64,000 nucleotides of DNA from Terricaulis silvestris (GTDB lineage Bacteria > Pseudomonadota > Alphaproteobacteria > Caulobacterales > Aquidulcibacteraceae): positions 2,320,501-2,384,500 of the forward strand of contig NZ_CP047045.1 of NCBI RefSeq assembly GCF_009792355.1, in the 5' to 3' direction. A program made the position numbers and the translations under genes. The notes below the pieces were generated by a model. That model was not told the DNA's origin, did not search any database, and worked only from the letters and a program-made list of their open reading frames with translations. Below, in pieces: positions 8,747 through 17,297 of the stretch; the first letter of the stretch is position 1; every line of letters begins with the position of its first letter.

Positions 8747-10573
8747 TTAGCCGCGCGCGCTGGCCACATAGCGCTCAACCACACGGCCAAGCACTGTCAT
8801 CGGTACGTTGCCGCCGGTGATGACGGCGTCGTTGAACTTGCGGAAGTCGTAGCGAGCGCCGAGCGCCGTCTGCGCTTCGGTGCGCAAGCGATTGATCGCG
8901 CTGTGGCCGACTTTGTAGCCGCACGCTTGGCCCGGCCAGGCGCAATAGCGATCGACCTCGCTCTGCACTTCATCGGGGCTCGAGCCGTTATTGGTGACGA
9001 ACCAGTCGATCGCTTGCTGACGCGTCCAGCGTTTGGCGTGAATGCCGGTGTCGACCACAAGCCGGCAAGCGCGGAACGCCAGCGATTGAAAATAGCCCAA
9101 GCGCCCAACCGGAAACTCATCATAGACGCCAAGCTCATCCGCGATCTGCTGCGCGTAGAGCGCCCAGCCTTCGGAATACGCGTTGAAGCCGAGCAGCGAA
9201 CGTATCAGCGGCTGCCGGAACGTATACTCGCCCTGCCAGACGTGACCGGGGATCGCTTCGTGATAGGTGAGGTCGGCGAGGCTGAATTTGTTGTGCAGCG
9301 CAGGCGTGCGCAGATTGATCCAGAAGTGACCGGGCTCGCTGCCGTCGATGGTGCCGGCGCCGCCATAAGCGCCTGGCGCGCCGTCCTCGATCGCCGGCGC
9401 GATGCGCACGACTTCGAGATAGCCACGCACCAGAGTCTCGAACGCTTGCGGCATGCGCGCGCGAATATCGTCCACGCGCTCCTCGATGAACGCCATGATC
9501 TCGGCGCGGCCAGCGTCGCCATCGGCGAAGTGATAGCGCGGGTCCTCGCCCAACGCCGTCATGCGCGCGCCGACACTGCCCTCGGTGTAGCCGATTCCGC
9601 GCAGGATCGGGTCCATGCGGCCGTGCAGTTCAGCCAATTCCTGCACGCCCATCTCGTGCACTTCGTCGGGCGTCATGTCCGTCGTCGTGCCGGCGCGTAG
9701 CGCCCAGGCGTAATATTCATCGCCGCGCGGCAGCTTCCACACGCCGGCGTCGCTTGACGTGCGCGACCGCTGCATCTCGAGCGCCGCGATCTGCCGATCC
9801 AGCGCCGGAGCAATGCGCTCGCTCGCCAGCAACGCCGCGCGCCGCGCGAAATCGCCGCCAAGATTGGCGCTGCGCGTGGCCAGCGACGTAACAACGCCCC
9901 AATCCTCAACGGGCGCACCGCGCCCCTCGCGCAGTTGATTGAGCGACTTGTCGAGCAGAAAATCCGGCAACACCACGCCGCGCGAGAGATCGGCGCGCAC
10001 GCGCTCGCTCTCGCCGTTGAGCTGATCGGCGTAATCTTCCATCCGCGCCAAATACGCCTCGGCATCCTCGGCGCTGTTGATGGAGTGACTGGAATCCAGG
10101 AACGATGGGATCTCGACGAAGGCGCCTGTGTTCTGCGCGACGACGTAAGGCGCGTTGCGATATGACCAGTTCGAGTTCAGCAGCGCGACATCGCCGTACG
10201 GGAAATCGAAGCCCTCCGCCGTCAGCTCGTAAGCGGTGCGGACGACGTCGACATCAATGCGCCGATCCGCGCTCAGAGCTTCAACATCGATCCGATTGAG
10301 ATAACCAAGCGTCTGGCGCACACGGCGCTCAATCGTGTGCTGACCAGCCGACGAGCGATCGCTTAACCGCGAGCGCAAGGGCAACCGTGAGCCCTCATCC
10401 ACGCCCGCCATCGTGGCGCTCTCGGGGTAGGTCCACATCAGCTGTTCGGTGATGTTGCCCAGCAGGCGCTGCGCGGCGGTGTCGGCGTTGGCCTGCGCGT
10501 TTGAGGGAAGAGCGCTCAAGGCGGCGGCCGCCGCGCCAGAGCGAAGAATTGTACGGCGATCAATGGACATCAT
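8747..10573 (-). CDS. DUF885 family protein, Tat-exported, probable metallohydrolase
   Basis: Predicted 608 aa. The N-terminus MMSIDRRTILRSGAAAAALSALP is a twin-arginine signal (DRRTILRSG). The DUF885 signature YHEAIPGHVWQ is at about residue 436, followed by NAYSEGWALYAQQIADEL, a pattern resembling gluzincin metallopeptidases (HExxxH-like with a downstream glutamate). DUF885 proteins are thought to be secreted peptidase-like enzymes, but the substrate is generally unknown. Two consecutive ATG codons (10573 and 10570) are possible starts. It is convergent with phoD, with only 7 bases between the stop codons. Confidence 0.88.
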   Translation of the reverse strand: MMSIDRRTILRSGAAAAALSALPSNAQANADTAAQRLLGNITEQLMWTYPESATMAGVDEGSRLPLRSRLSDRSSAGQHTIERRVRQTLGYLNRIDVEALSADRRIDVDVVRTAYELTAEGFDFPYGDVALLNSNWSYRNAPYVVAQNTGAFVEIPSFLDSSHSINSAEDAEAYLARMEDYADQLNGESERVRADLSRGVVLPDFLLDKSLNQLREGRGAPVEDWGVVTSLATRSANLGGDFARRAALLASERIAPALDRQIAALEMQRSRTSSDAGVWKLPRGDEYYAWALRAGTTTDMTPDEVHEMGVQELAELHGRMDPILRGIGYTEGSVGARMTALGEDPRYHFADGDAGRAEIMAFIEERVDDIRARMPQAFETLVRGYLEVVRIAPAIEDGAPGAYGGAGTIDGSEPGHFWINLRTPALHNKFSLADLTYHEAIPGHVWQGEYTFRQPLIRSLLGFNAYSEGWALYAQQIADELGVYDEFPVGRLGYFQSLAFRACRLVVDTGIHAKRWTRQQAIDWFVTNNGSSPDEVQSEVDRYCAWPGQACGYKVGHSAINRLRTEAQTALGARYDFRKFNDAVITGGNVPMTVLGRVVERYVASARG

Positions 10574-10651
10574 GCGCTCTCCCCGAGCGCATCTGTCAGC
10601 TCAGATCAAGGCCGCGCAACCGCCAAGCGAGGAACGGCGCCCGAAGCGCGG

Positions 10652-11077
10652 CTAGCTCGCAAGCGCAACACGAAAACTGGCCCGCCCGCGCGCCACGGTC
10701 TCGCCATCGGCGCTGACATCGCACTCGGCGTAGCAGATGGTCTTGCCGGCGCGCACGAACGTGGTGTCGAACGTGAGCCACTGGCCGACCTTGGCGGCGC
10801 CGAGATAGTCGATCGCCAACGACGTGGTCCAAAGATTGACCACCTTCACCTGCTCGACCTTGAGCTTCACGCCGCACGACATGCCCATCGCCTGATCCGC
10901 CAACGCCGCGATCAAGCCGCCATGCGCGGTCGCGCGCGAGTTGGTGTGCGGCTCGCTGAGGTGAACGCCGAGGATGATGCGATCAGCTTCCGTGCGCGCA
11001 TAAAGCGGCCGCCATGGATCCATCAGCGGGCTCGGCCGCGTGAACAACTCGAACCCGTCGGGCGCGGCGTCGGTCAT
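10652..11077 (-). CDS. Hotdog-fold acyl-CoA thioesterase (PaaI family)
   Basis: Predicted 141 aa. The conserved hotdog segment NSRATAHGGLIAALADQAMG holds the HGG motif and an acidic residue in the following helix, as in PaaI-type thioesterases that hydrolyse acyl-CoA or aryl-CoA esters. It lies 3 bases downstream of an acyl-CoA dehydrogenase gene on the same strand, which fits a role in releasing or proof-reading acyl-CoA in that pathway. The substrate is not predictable from sequence. Confidence 0.88.
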   Translation of the reverse strand: MTDAAPDGFELFTRPSPLMDPWRPLYARTEADRIILGVHLSEPHTNSRATAHGGLIAALADQAMGMSCGVKLKVEQVKVVNLWTTSLAIDYLGAAKVGQWLTFDTTFVRAGKTICYAECDVSADGETVARGRASFRVALAS

Positions 11078-11080
11078 GCG

Positions 11081-12316
11081 TCAACGCCCCGTCGGCAGAT
11101 CCTTGAACGCGATGCCTTTATCGGCGCGGTGATCTTGCGGCAGGCCGAGCACGCGTTCGGCGATGATGTTCTTCAGAATCTCATCAGTGCCGCCAGCGAT
11201 GCGAAGGCCGGGCGCGAACATGTAGCTTTGGTGGAAGGCGCCTTCGAGCGGGGCGAGATCGCCGTCATTGATGATGCCGTAATGATCCTGCGCTTCGATC
11301 GCGGTGTTGCCGATGTCCATCATCTGGTTGGCGTTGATCACTTTGCCGATCGAGGATTCCGGGCCCGGCGTCTGCCCCTTTGACAGCGCCGTCATGGTAC
11401 GGAATTTCGCGAGCTTGTAACCCTCAGCGCGCACGATCCAGTCAGCCAGTTTCTGACGGAAGCTCTCGTCCTGGATCAGCGTGCCTTCGCCCGTTGGCGA
11501 CGCGATGCCTTTGGCGAACTCGAAGATCTCCTTGTAGTCGGGGCCGTACGAACCGCCGACAGCGAGGCGTTCGTTCATCAGCGTCACCAATGCGACGCCC
11601 CAGCCTTGGCCCGGCTCGCCGACGCGACTGGAATCTGGAATGCGCACGTCGGTGAAATAGACTTCGTTGAAGTCGCGCCCGCCGGACATTTGATGGATCG
11701 GACGAACCTCGACGCCCTTCTGCTTCATGTCCACGATGAACATGGTGAGACCCTTGTGCTTCTCCACGTCCGGATTGGTGCGCACGAGCAGGATGCCGTA
11801 GTCGGAGAATTGCGCGCCGGTGGTCCAGACCTTCTGGCCGTTGATGATCCAATCATCGCCATCGCGGATGGCTTTGGTCTTCGATGCGGCAACGTCCGAA
11901 CCGGCGCCAGGCTCAGAGAAGAGCTGGCACCAGATCTCATCGCCGCGCAGCGCCTTCTGGACGTAGCGGTCCTTGGTCGCTTCGTCGCAAAACGCGATCA
12001 CGGTCGGCACGCACATGCCGAGGCCGATCGAGAACGGCGCGGCTGGCGCGTCGAACTTCGCCTCTTCCTGACCGAAGATGACCGAGAAGATCGGCGGCAA
12101 GCCGCGCCCGCCTTGTTCCTTGGCCCAAGTAATGCCGGTGAAGCCCGCTTCGGCCTTCTTGGCCTGATACGCCTTCGCCGCCTTCATGTAGTCGGCAGGA
12201 GAAAGCTTGCGCTGCAGCCGATCGCTCTCGGCGCTCTTCGGCTTCACATTGGCCTCGAGAAACGCGCGCGCTTCGGCGCGAAACTTGGCTTCCTCGGGCG
12301 TGTCGTTGAAATCCAT
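11081..12316 (-). CDS. Acyl-CoA dehydrogenase (large-type partner)
   Basis: Predicted 411 aa with all acyl-CoA dehydrogenase parts: N-terminal helical domain (MDFNDTPEEAKFRAEARAFL), middle beta domain with the FAD-contacting motif WCQLFSEPGAGSDVA, and C-terminal helices ending with RIAGGTDEILKNIIAERVLG. The enzyme oxidises an acyl-CoA at the alpha-beta bond using FAD. The ATG at 12316 follows a good site (gagga) and matches the family N-terminus; upstream in-frame codons are not needed. With the 371-aa homologue two genes upstream it looks like the pairs that form heteromeric alpha2-beta2 dehydrogenases in actinobacteria and proteobacteria (inference). Confidence 0.92.
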   Translation of the reverse strand: MDFNDTPEEAKFRAEARAFLEANVKPKSAESDRLQRKLSPADYMKAAKAYQAKKAEAGFTGITWAKEQGGRGLPPIFSVIFGQEEAKFDAPAAPFSIGLGMCVPTVIAFCDEATKDRYVQKALRGDEIWCQLFSEPGAGSDVAASKTKAIRDGDDWIINGQKVWTTGAQFSDYGILLVRTNPDVEKHKGLTMFIVDMKQKGVEVRPIHQMSGGRDFNEVYFTDVRIPDSSRVGEPGQGWGVALVTLMNERLAVGGSYGPDYKEIFEFAKGIASPTGEGTLIQDESFRQKLADWIVRAEGYKLAKFRTMTALSKGQTPGPESSIGKVINANQMMDIGNTAIEAQDHYGIINDGDLAPLEGAFHQSYMFAPGLRIAGGTDEILKNIIAERVLGLPQDHRADKGIAFKDLPTGR

Positions 12317-12320
12317 TACG

Positions 12321-12680
12321 TTATTCCTCGGAAAGAACCCATTGATAGGGATGACCGGTTGAGACGCAGATTTCATCTGCCGTCAGATTAGAGCAAAGCG
12401 GTGCAATGCGCCCCGAAACGCAACCCCATTCAGGGCCGCTCGTGCGTGGCGCACCATCAACTCGATCCAAGCCCAGTCCAGCCGTGCTATCATCGCGAAA
12501 CCGACTCACAGTGATGCTCACATTTTCGAATTCGGTCGTGAGCCAACCGCAGGTCGTCACACGCTGACCGACGTAGTTTTCTGGACGTTGCGCAAGATCG
12601 CCCAAGTCCACTGCTCTAGCAGGCGAGCTTGCGCACGCACTCAAGAGCAAAGGAGCCAGAGCGAATCTGCTAGGCAGCAT
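12321..12680 (-). CDS. Small predicted lipoprotein of unknown function
   Basis: Predicted 119 aa. The N-terminus MLPSRFALAPLLLSACASSP is a lipoprotein signal with lipobox LSAC, so the mature protein would be lipidated at Cys16. The remainder includes GDLAQRPENYVGQRVTTCGWLTTEFENV, resembling small OB-like or single-domain envelope proteins, with several further cysteines (TTCGW, EWGCVSG, APLCSN, EICVS). No function is recognised. Its start overlaps the 3' end of the upstream acyl-CoA dehydrogenase gene by 11 bases and it ends 4 bases before the next one, so it is co-transcribed with fatty-acid genes. Confidence 0.72.
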   Translation of the reverse strand: MLPSRFALAPLLLSACASSPARAVDLGDLAQRPENYVGQRVTTCGWLTTEFENVSITVSRFRDDSTAGLGLDRVDGAPRTSGPEWGCVSGRIAPLCSNLTADEICVSTGHPYQWVLSEE

Positions 12681-13785
12681 TGCGCTGTTCCAAACGCTTC
12701 ACCAATTTTTCCTTCCACACCGCCGGTGCGCCCGCTTGGACGGCGAGTAGTTTGGCGCGGCGGAAGAAGAGGTGGCAATCGACATCCCAGGTGAAGCCCA
12801 TGCCGCCGTGCGTCTGGATGTTTTCCTTAGAGCACAGATAATAGGCGTCACTCGCAGCAGCGCGCGATGCGGCGGCGGCGAATGGGAGCTCCGCGGCTTC
12901 CGTCGAGAGCGCCCAGGCGCCGTAATAGGCGTTGGAGCGCGCGACCTCGATCGACACGTACATGTCGGCGAGCTTGTGCTTGATGGCTTGGAACGAACCG
13001 ATCTGACGTGAGAAGGCGTAGCGCGACTTGGCATAGTCGAGCGCCATCTCCAGGCATGCCTGCGAGCCGCCGACTTGTTCGAACGCGATCAGCACCGCGG
13101 CGCGATCGAGAACCGCTTCCGCCAAGTCCCAACCTTGGCCGGCAGCGCCGAGGCGTTCGGCTTTGACGTTCTTGAACTCAAGCTTGGCGTGGCCGCGCGA
13201 CGGATCGAGCGTCTTCAGCGTCGTGCGCGTAACGCCGGACTGGTTGAGATCGACCAGCACCAGCGAAACGCCGCTGCCCTCCTTGGCGACGACGACAGCG
13301 TGCGAGGCGCAATCGCCATCCGTCACCGGGATCTTAACGCCGCTCAGCGTCGAGCCGTCGAACCTAGCTTGGATGCTCGCCGCAGTCAGCGCGCCCGGCC
13401 CCTCGCTAACAGCGAACGCGCCAATCACCTCGCCCGCGGCGACCTTCGGCAGCAACGCCGCCTTCTGCGCATCGCTACCGGCAAGCATCAAAGCTTCAGC
13501 GAAGAAATACACAGTCGATGAAAACGGAATCGGCGCGACAGCGCGGCCAAGTTCTTCGGCCAGCGCGCAAAGCTCCAGTCGTCCAAGGCCCAAGCCGCCG
13601 TGCTCTTCTGGGATCGCAGCACCGAGCCAGCCCATCTCGGCTACCGCACGCCACAAGCCCTCGTCGTACGAGACCTGGGCGTCGTCCAAAACGCGCCGCG
13701 TTACCTTCGCGCCGGCTTTATCAGTCAAAAACCTTCGCGCTTCGTCTTTCAGCGCCTTTTGGTCGTCGGAGAAGTCAAAATTCAC
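12670..13785 (-). CDS. Acyl-CoA dehydrogenase family protein (small-type partner)
   Basis: Predicted 371 aa, starting at a GTG with the strong site ggaggaacgg just upstream. The N-terminal domain reads MNFDFSDDQKALKDEARRFL and GWLGAAIPEEHGGLGLG; the C-terminal domain has FEQVGGSQACLEMALDYAKSRYAFSRQIG and NIQTHGGMGFTWDVD. The middle FAD-binding motif is weak (AFAVSEGPGALTAAS), as is common in the partner subunits of heteromeric dehydrogenases. It is first in a four-gene minus-strand set with the lipoprotein, the 411-aa dehydrogenase and the thioesterase. Pathway unknown; the pairing suggests degradation of a bulky or branched acyl-CoA (inference). Confidence 0.88.
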   Translation of the reverse strand: MNFDFSDDQKALKDEARRFLTDKAGAKVTRRVLDDAQVSYDEGLWRAVAEMGWLGAAIPEEHGGLGLGRLELCALAEELGRAVAPIPFSSTVYFFAEALMLAGSDAQKAALLPKVAAGEVIGAFAVSEGPGALTAASIQARFDGSTLSGVKIPVTDGDCASHAVVVAKEGSGVSLVLVDLNQSGVTRTTLKTLDPSRGHAKLEFKNVKAERLGAAGQGWDLAEAVLDRAAVLIAFEQVGGSQACLEMALDYAKSRYAFSRQIGSFQAIKHKLADMYVSIEVARSNAYYGAWALSTEAAELPFAAAASRAAASDAYYLCSKENIQTHGGMGFTWDVDCHLFFRRAKLLAVQAGAPAVWKEKLVKRLEQRNAA

Positions 13786-13929
13786 CCCGTTCCTCCCGGG
13801 TTATGGTTGCGCGCACCTTAACGCTGTCACTGCATCGCCCGAAAGAGTGTCTTGGCGTCAACGTCTGTTCACGAAGGCTCAATTCGACTGCGCTACGCTC
13901 GCGGTTCAAGTTTCGGGGTGAGTAGTCCT

Positions 13930-14502
13930 ATGGCGAAGGCTGTCTTCCATAAAGGCCAGCGCGTCTACGTGAAGCCGGTGGCGACGTGGGCGGTGATCGA
14001 AAACGTACACCCGCAATGGGTCAAAGGCGTCGAAGAACCGCTGCGCGTTACCTACGACGCCGGCCTCGGCCGCGATTTCCAAGCGCATGAACTGGCCGCC
14101 GAAGAACGGGCGCCAGACAAGCCCGATCTGATCGAGACGGAAAACTGGCGCATCCTGCGCGCCGTCAACCGCCTCTCCCAAGACGGCCGCGATCCGCGCC
14201 ACCCTTTCCCGGGAACCTTCCCGGTCGTCGTCACCGACGAAAAGGATTGGGGCGGCTGGCGCGTGCCGATGGCCGAATACGATCGCGATCCGCTACGTAT
14301 CGAACACCAGTCACGGGTGATGTCGAACGCGCTCCGGCTGATGCGAGTGGCGCGCGAACTGATCGAGTTCACGCAAGATTACCCGCATGAAACGCCCGGC
14401 CAATTGCTCGAGCTTGCGAGGCAGGCCGAAATGGTGCTGGCGGCGGTCTATCACGAGCCTCAGCCCAAGGGCGCGGACCCGGCGACTGTCGCAGCCGAAT
14501 AA
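13930..14502 (+). CDS. Conserved hypothetical protein
   Basis: Predicted 190 aa, not assigned to a known family. It starts MAKAVFHKGQRVYVKPVATW, which resembles an SH3-like or KOW-like beta domain (VENVHPQWVKGVEEPLRVTYDAGLGRDFQAHEL), followed by a mostly helical part (MSNALRLMRVARELIEFTQDYPHETPGQLLELARQAEMVLAA). No signal peptide or membrane segment. The ATG at 13930 was chosen over upstream in-frame codons because the sequence before it is low-quality coding. It lies between the divergent acyl-CoA dehydrogenase gene and pepN. Confidence 0.8.
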   Translation: MAKAVFHKGQRVYVKPVATWAVIENVHPQWVKGVEEPLRVTYDAGLGRDFQAHELAAEERAPDKPDLIETENWRILRAVNRLSQDGRDPRHPFPGTFPVVVTDEKDWGGWRVPMAEYDRDPLRIEHQSRVMSNALRLMRVARELIEFTQDYPHETPGQLLELARQAEMVLAAVYHEPQPKGADPATVAAE

Positions 14503-14560
14503 GGCGCATTGATTTTCAGGGTCGCGCGGCTCATTTCAGGTCTCCCCTGGGAGATGCTGC

Positions 14561-17164
14561 ATGCGCGACGCCGAGACCACGACGGTTCGCTTATCTGAGT
14601 ACACGCCGCCCGCGTATTTGATCGACGAAATCGCGCTCGTTTTCTCGCTCGAACCGGAAGCCACGCTCGTCGCGGCGCGCAGTCACGTGCGGTGCACAGG
14701 CGATACGCCGGCGCCGTTGGTGCTGAATGGCGAGCGGCTTGAATTGCAAAGCATCGCCATCGACGGCGCGCTGCTGACCACGGACAAATACGAGCTCGAA
14801 CCCGGCAAGCTGATCATTTTGGATCCGCCGGTGCAGTTCCGGCTCGATATCGTCACGCGCATTAGCCCGGCGACGAACACGCATCTCGATGGCCTCTACA
14901 TGTCCGGCGGCCGCTTTTGCACACAGTGCGAAGCCGAAGGCTTCCGCGCCATCACCTACATGCTGGATCGGCCGGACGTGCTGGCGCGTTATGCCGTGCG
15001 CATCGAGGCCAACAAAGCCGCCTACCCCACGCTGCTCTCCAACGGCAACAAGACCGAGAGCGGCGACATGGAGAATGGGCGCCATTTCGCCGTGTGGGTC
15101 GATCCGCATCCGAAGCCGTCATACCTGTTCGCGCTGTGCGCGGGAAAGTACGAGTCGATCCACGATGCGTTCGTCACCAAGGGCGGACGCAATGTGGCGC
15201 TTGGCATCTATGTCGATCCAGGTGACTCCGAACGCGCGCGTTACGCGATGGACGCGTTGAAGCGCTCGATGAAATGGGACGAGGACACGTTCCAGCGCGA
15301 GTACGACCTCGATGTGTTCAACATCGTGGCCGTCCGCGACTTCAATTTCGGCGCGATGGAGAACAAGGGTCTCAACATATTCAACTCGTCACTGATCCTG
15401 GCTGACGCCGAGACGGCGACGGACGCGGACTTCGAAGCGATCGAAGCGGTCGTCGGTCACGAATATTTCCACAACTGGACCGGCAACCGCATCACCTGCC
15501 GCGACTGGTTCCAGCTCTGCTTGAAAGAAGGCCTCACGGTCTATCGCGAGCAGGAATTCTCGGCCGATCAGCGCTCGCGCCCGGTGCAGCGCATCAAGGA
15601 CGTGAAGCGCTTGCGCGCGCGGCAGTTCGGCGAAGACGCCGGGCCGTTGGCGCACGCGGTGCGGCCGTCGAGCTATCAGAAGATCGACAATTTCTACACC
15701 GCCACCGTCTACGAAAAAGGCGGCGAAGTCATTCGCATGCTGAAGCGGCTGATCGGTAAGGATGCGTTTGAGCGCGGCATGCAGCTCTATTTCGAGCGCC
15801 GAGACGGCACGGCTTCGACGGTGGAGGATTTCATCGGCTGTTTTGAAGAAACCGCCGGCCGCAAGCTCGATGACTTCATGCGCTGGTACGATCAAGCTGG
15901 CACGCCGGCGCTGAAGGTGCACGGCGATTACGACGCCGCGGCGAAGACATATCACCTCACGGTATCGCAGCGCACGGCGCCGACACCTGGGCAGACCAGC
16001 AAGCACGCCCTCCCCATCCCGCTGCAAGTTGGCTTCATCGCCCCGGACGGCGCGATCATCGCCGGCAAAGCCGAGGGCGATGACATCGCGCGCACCGAAC
16101 ATCACCTCGTGCTCAATGATGCGCAGCGCACCTTCCGCTTCTCCGGCGTCCTCGAAGAGCCGATCCCAACCGTGCTGCGCGGCTTCTCGGCGCCGGTGAC
16201 GCTGGATCAGAATCTCACCATCAAGCAACGCCTCGCCCAGATCGCGCACGATCCCGACCCGTTCACGCGCTGGGAAGCCGGCCAAGCCATCGCCCGCGGT
16301 GTGCTATTGGGCGAAGCGCCGGAAGCGGCGCCGGCCTTGGCGGAGGCGCTCGGCCGTGAGCTTGACCGCGCCCAGCAGGATCCCGCGTTCGCGGCGCTGG
16401 CGTTGCGGCTGCCGGATTTGAACGAGCTGCTGCTCGCCGCGGAGGATCCCGATCCGGAAGCATTGCATATATCTCGCGAAACTTTGCGCCGTGCGATCGC
16501 GTCGAAGTTGCGCGACCGGCTCTTGCCGATCGCGAGTACGCCGAGCGAAACGCCGTTCTCGCCGGGCGCGGATGCGGCGGGACGGCGCTCGCTCAAGGCG
16601 GCAGCGCTCGATCTGCTGGCGGCGCTGGGCCCAGAGCTGGGCGAAACGTTCGTCACCGTATTCGACGGCGCGCAGAGCATGACCGAAGCCATGGCCGCAC
16701 TCGATGCGTTGGGCGCCTCCGGCAGCGACAAATTCGATGCGGCGCTCACGCGCTTTTACGAACGCTGGCGGGCCAATCCGCTCGTCATCGACAAATGGTT
16801 CGCGGTGCAAGCCGCGTCGCCGCGCGATAATGCGTTGGATCGCGCGGAGCGTTTGCGCACACACGCCGAGTTCAACACGCGTAATCCAAACCGCGTTCGC
16901 GCGCTCGCCGCCGCGTTCGCGATGCGCAATCCGCGCGCGTTCCATGAGCGCGATGGCGGCGGCTATCGCTTCCTCGCGGCGCTGGCGCAGGACATCGATC
17001 CGCACAACCCGGCCCTCGCCGCACGGCTCTTGACACCCTTCGAATCGTGGAAGCGATTCGATGCGAGCCGCCAAGCACACGCACGCGCTGCGTTGGAACA
17101 CCTCGCGGCCCTGCCCACTCTCTCGAAGAACACCCGAGAAATGGTCGAACGGACCTTAGCCTGA
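14561..17164 (+). CDS. pepN: Aminopeptidase N (M1 family)
   Basis: Predicted 867 aa, the usual length of bacterial PepN. The substrate-binding motif GAMENKGLN is at about residue 264, and the zinc motif HEYFHNW plus the downstream glutamate in LKEGLTVYRE are near residues 300-325. A beta domain and a C-terminal helical superhelix (DUF3458-type) complete the family order. The cytosolic zinc enzyme removes N-terminal amino acids from peptides. The site ggagat precedes the ATG by about 5 bases. The next gene, a histidine kinase, starts after a 133-base gap containing a strong hairpin. Confidence 0.96.
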   Translation: MRDAETTTVRLSEYTPPAYLIDEIALVFSLEPEATLVAARSHVRCTGDTPAPLVLNGERLELQSIAIDGALLTTDKYELEPGKLIILDPPVQFRLDIVTRISPATNTHLDGLYMSGGRFCTQCEAEGFRAITYMLDRPDVLARYAVRIEANKAAYPTLLSNGNKTESGDMENGRHFAVWVDPHPKPSYLFALCAGKYESIHDAFVTKGGRNVALGIYVDPGDSERARYAMDALKRSMKWDEDTFQREYDLDVFNIVAVRDFNFGAMENKGLNIFNSSLILADAETATDADFEAIEAVVGHEYFHNWTGNRITCRDWFQLCLKEGLTVYREQEFSADQRSRPVQRIKDVKRLRARQFGEDAGPLAHAVRPSSYQKIDNFYTATVYEKGGEVIRMLKRLIGKDAFERGMQLYFERRDGTASTVEDFIGCFEETAGRKLDDFMRWYDQAGTPALKVHGDYDAAAKTYHLTVSQRTAPTPGQTSKHALPIPLQVGFIAPDGAIIAGKAEGDDIARTEHHLVLNDAQRTFRFSGVLEEPIPTVLRGFSAPVTLDQNLTIKQRLAQIAHDPDPFTRWEAGQAIARGVLLGEAPEAAPALAEALGRELDRAQQDPAFAALALRLPDLNELLLAAEDPDPEALHISRETLRRAIASKLRDRLLPIASTPSETPFSPGADAAGRRSLKAAALDLLAALGPELGETFVTVFDGAQSMTEAMAALDALGASGSDKFDAALTRFYERWRANPLVIDKWFAVQAASPRDNALDRAERLRTHAEFNTRNPNRVRALAAAFAMRNPRAFHERDGGGYRFLAALAQDIDPHNPALAARLLTPFESWKRFDASRQAHARAALEHLAALPTLSKNTREMVERTLA

Positions 17165-17185
17165 GGTCTTTCGGTGACGGAACCG

Positions 17186-17217
17186 GAGGCGTCGGGGGTA
17201 GAAACACCCGGCGCCTC
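17186..17217 (+). terminator. GC-rich hairpin after pepN, possible terminator
   Basis: Bases 17186-17196 (GAGGCGTCGGG) pair with 17207-17217 (CCCGGCGCCTC) over 11 bp with a single U-G pair and a 10-base loop. It starts 22 bases after the pepN stop. There is no clear T-tract behind it (GACAGTCCGTTT), so it may be a Rho-assisted end or an mRNA-stabilising hairpin rather than a classical intrinsic terminator. Confidence 0.45.
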
Positions 17218-17297
17218 GACAGTCCGTTTACGTCCTAGTTACCATTGGCGCTATTCACGATTCCGAACGGCGATTCGGGGCGGGCCGGGGAATATCT

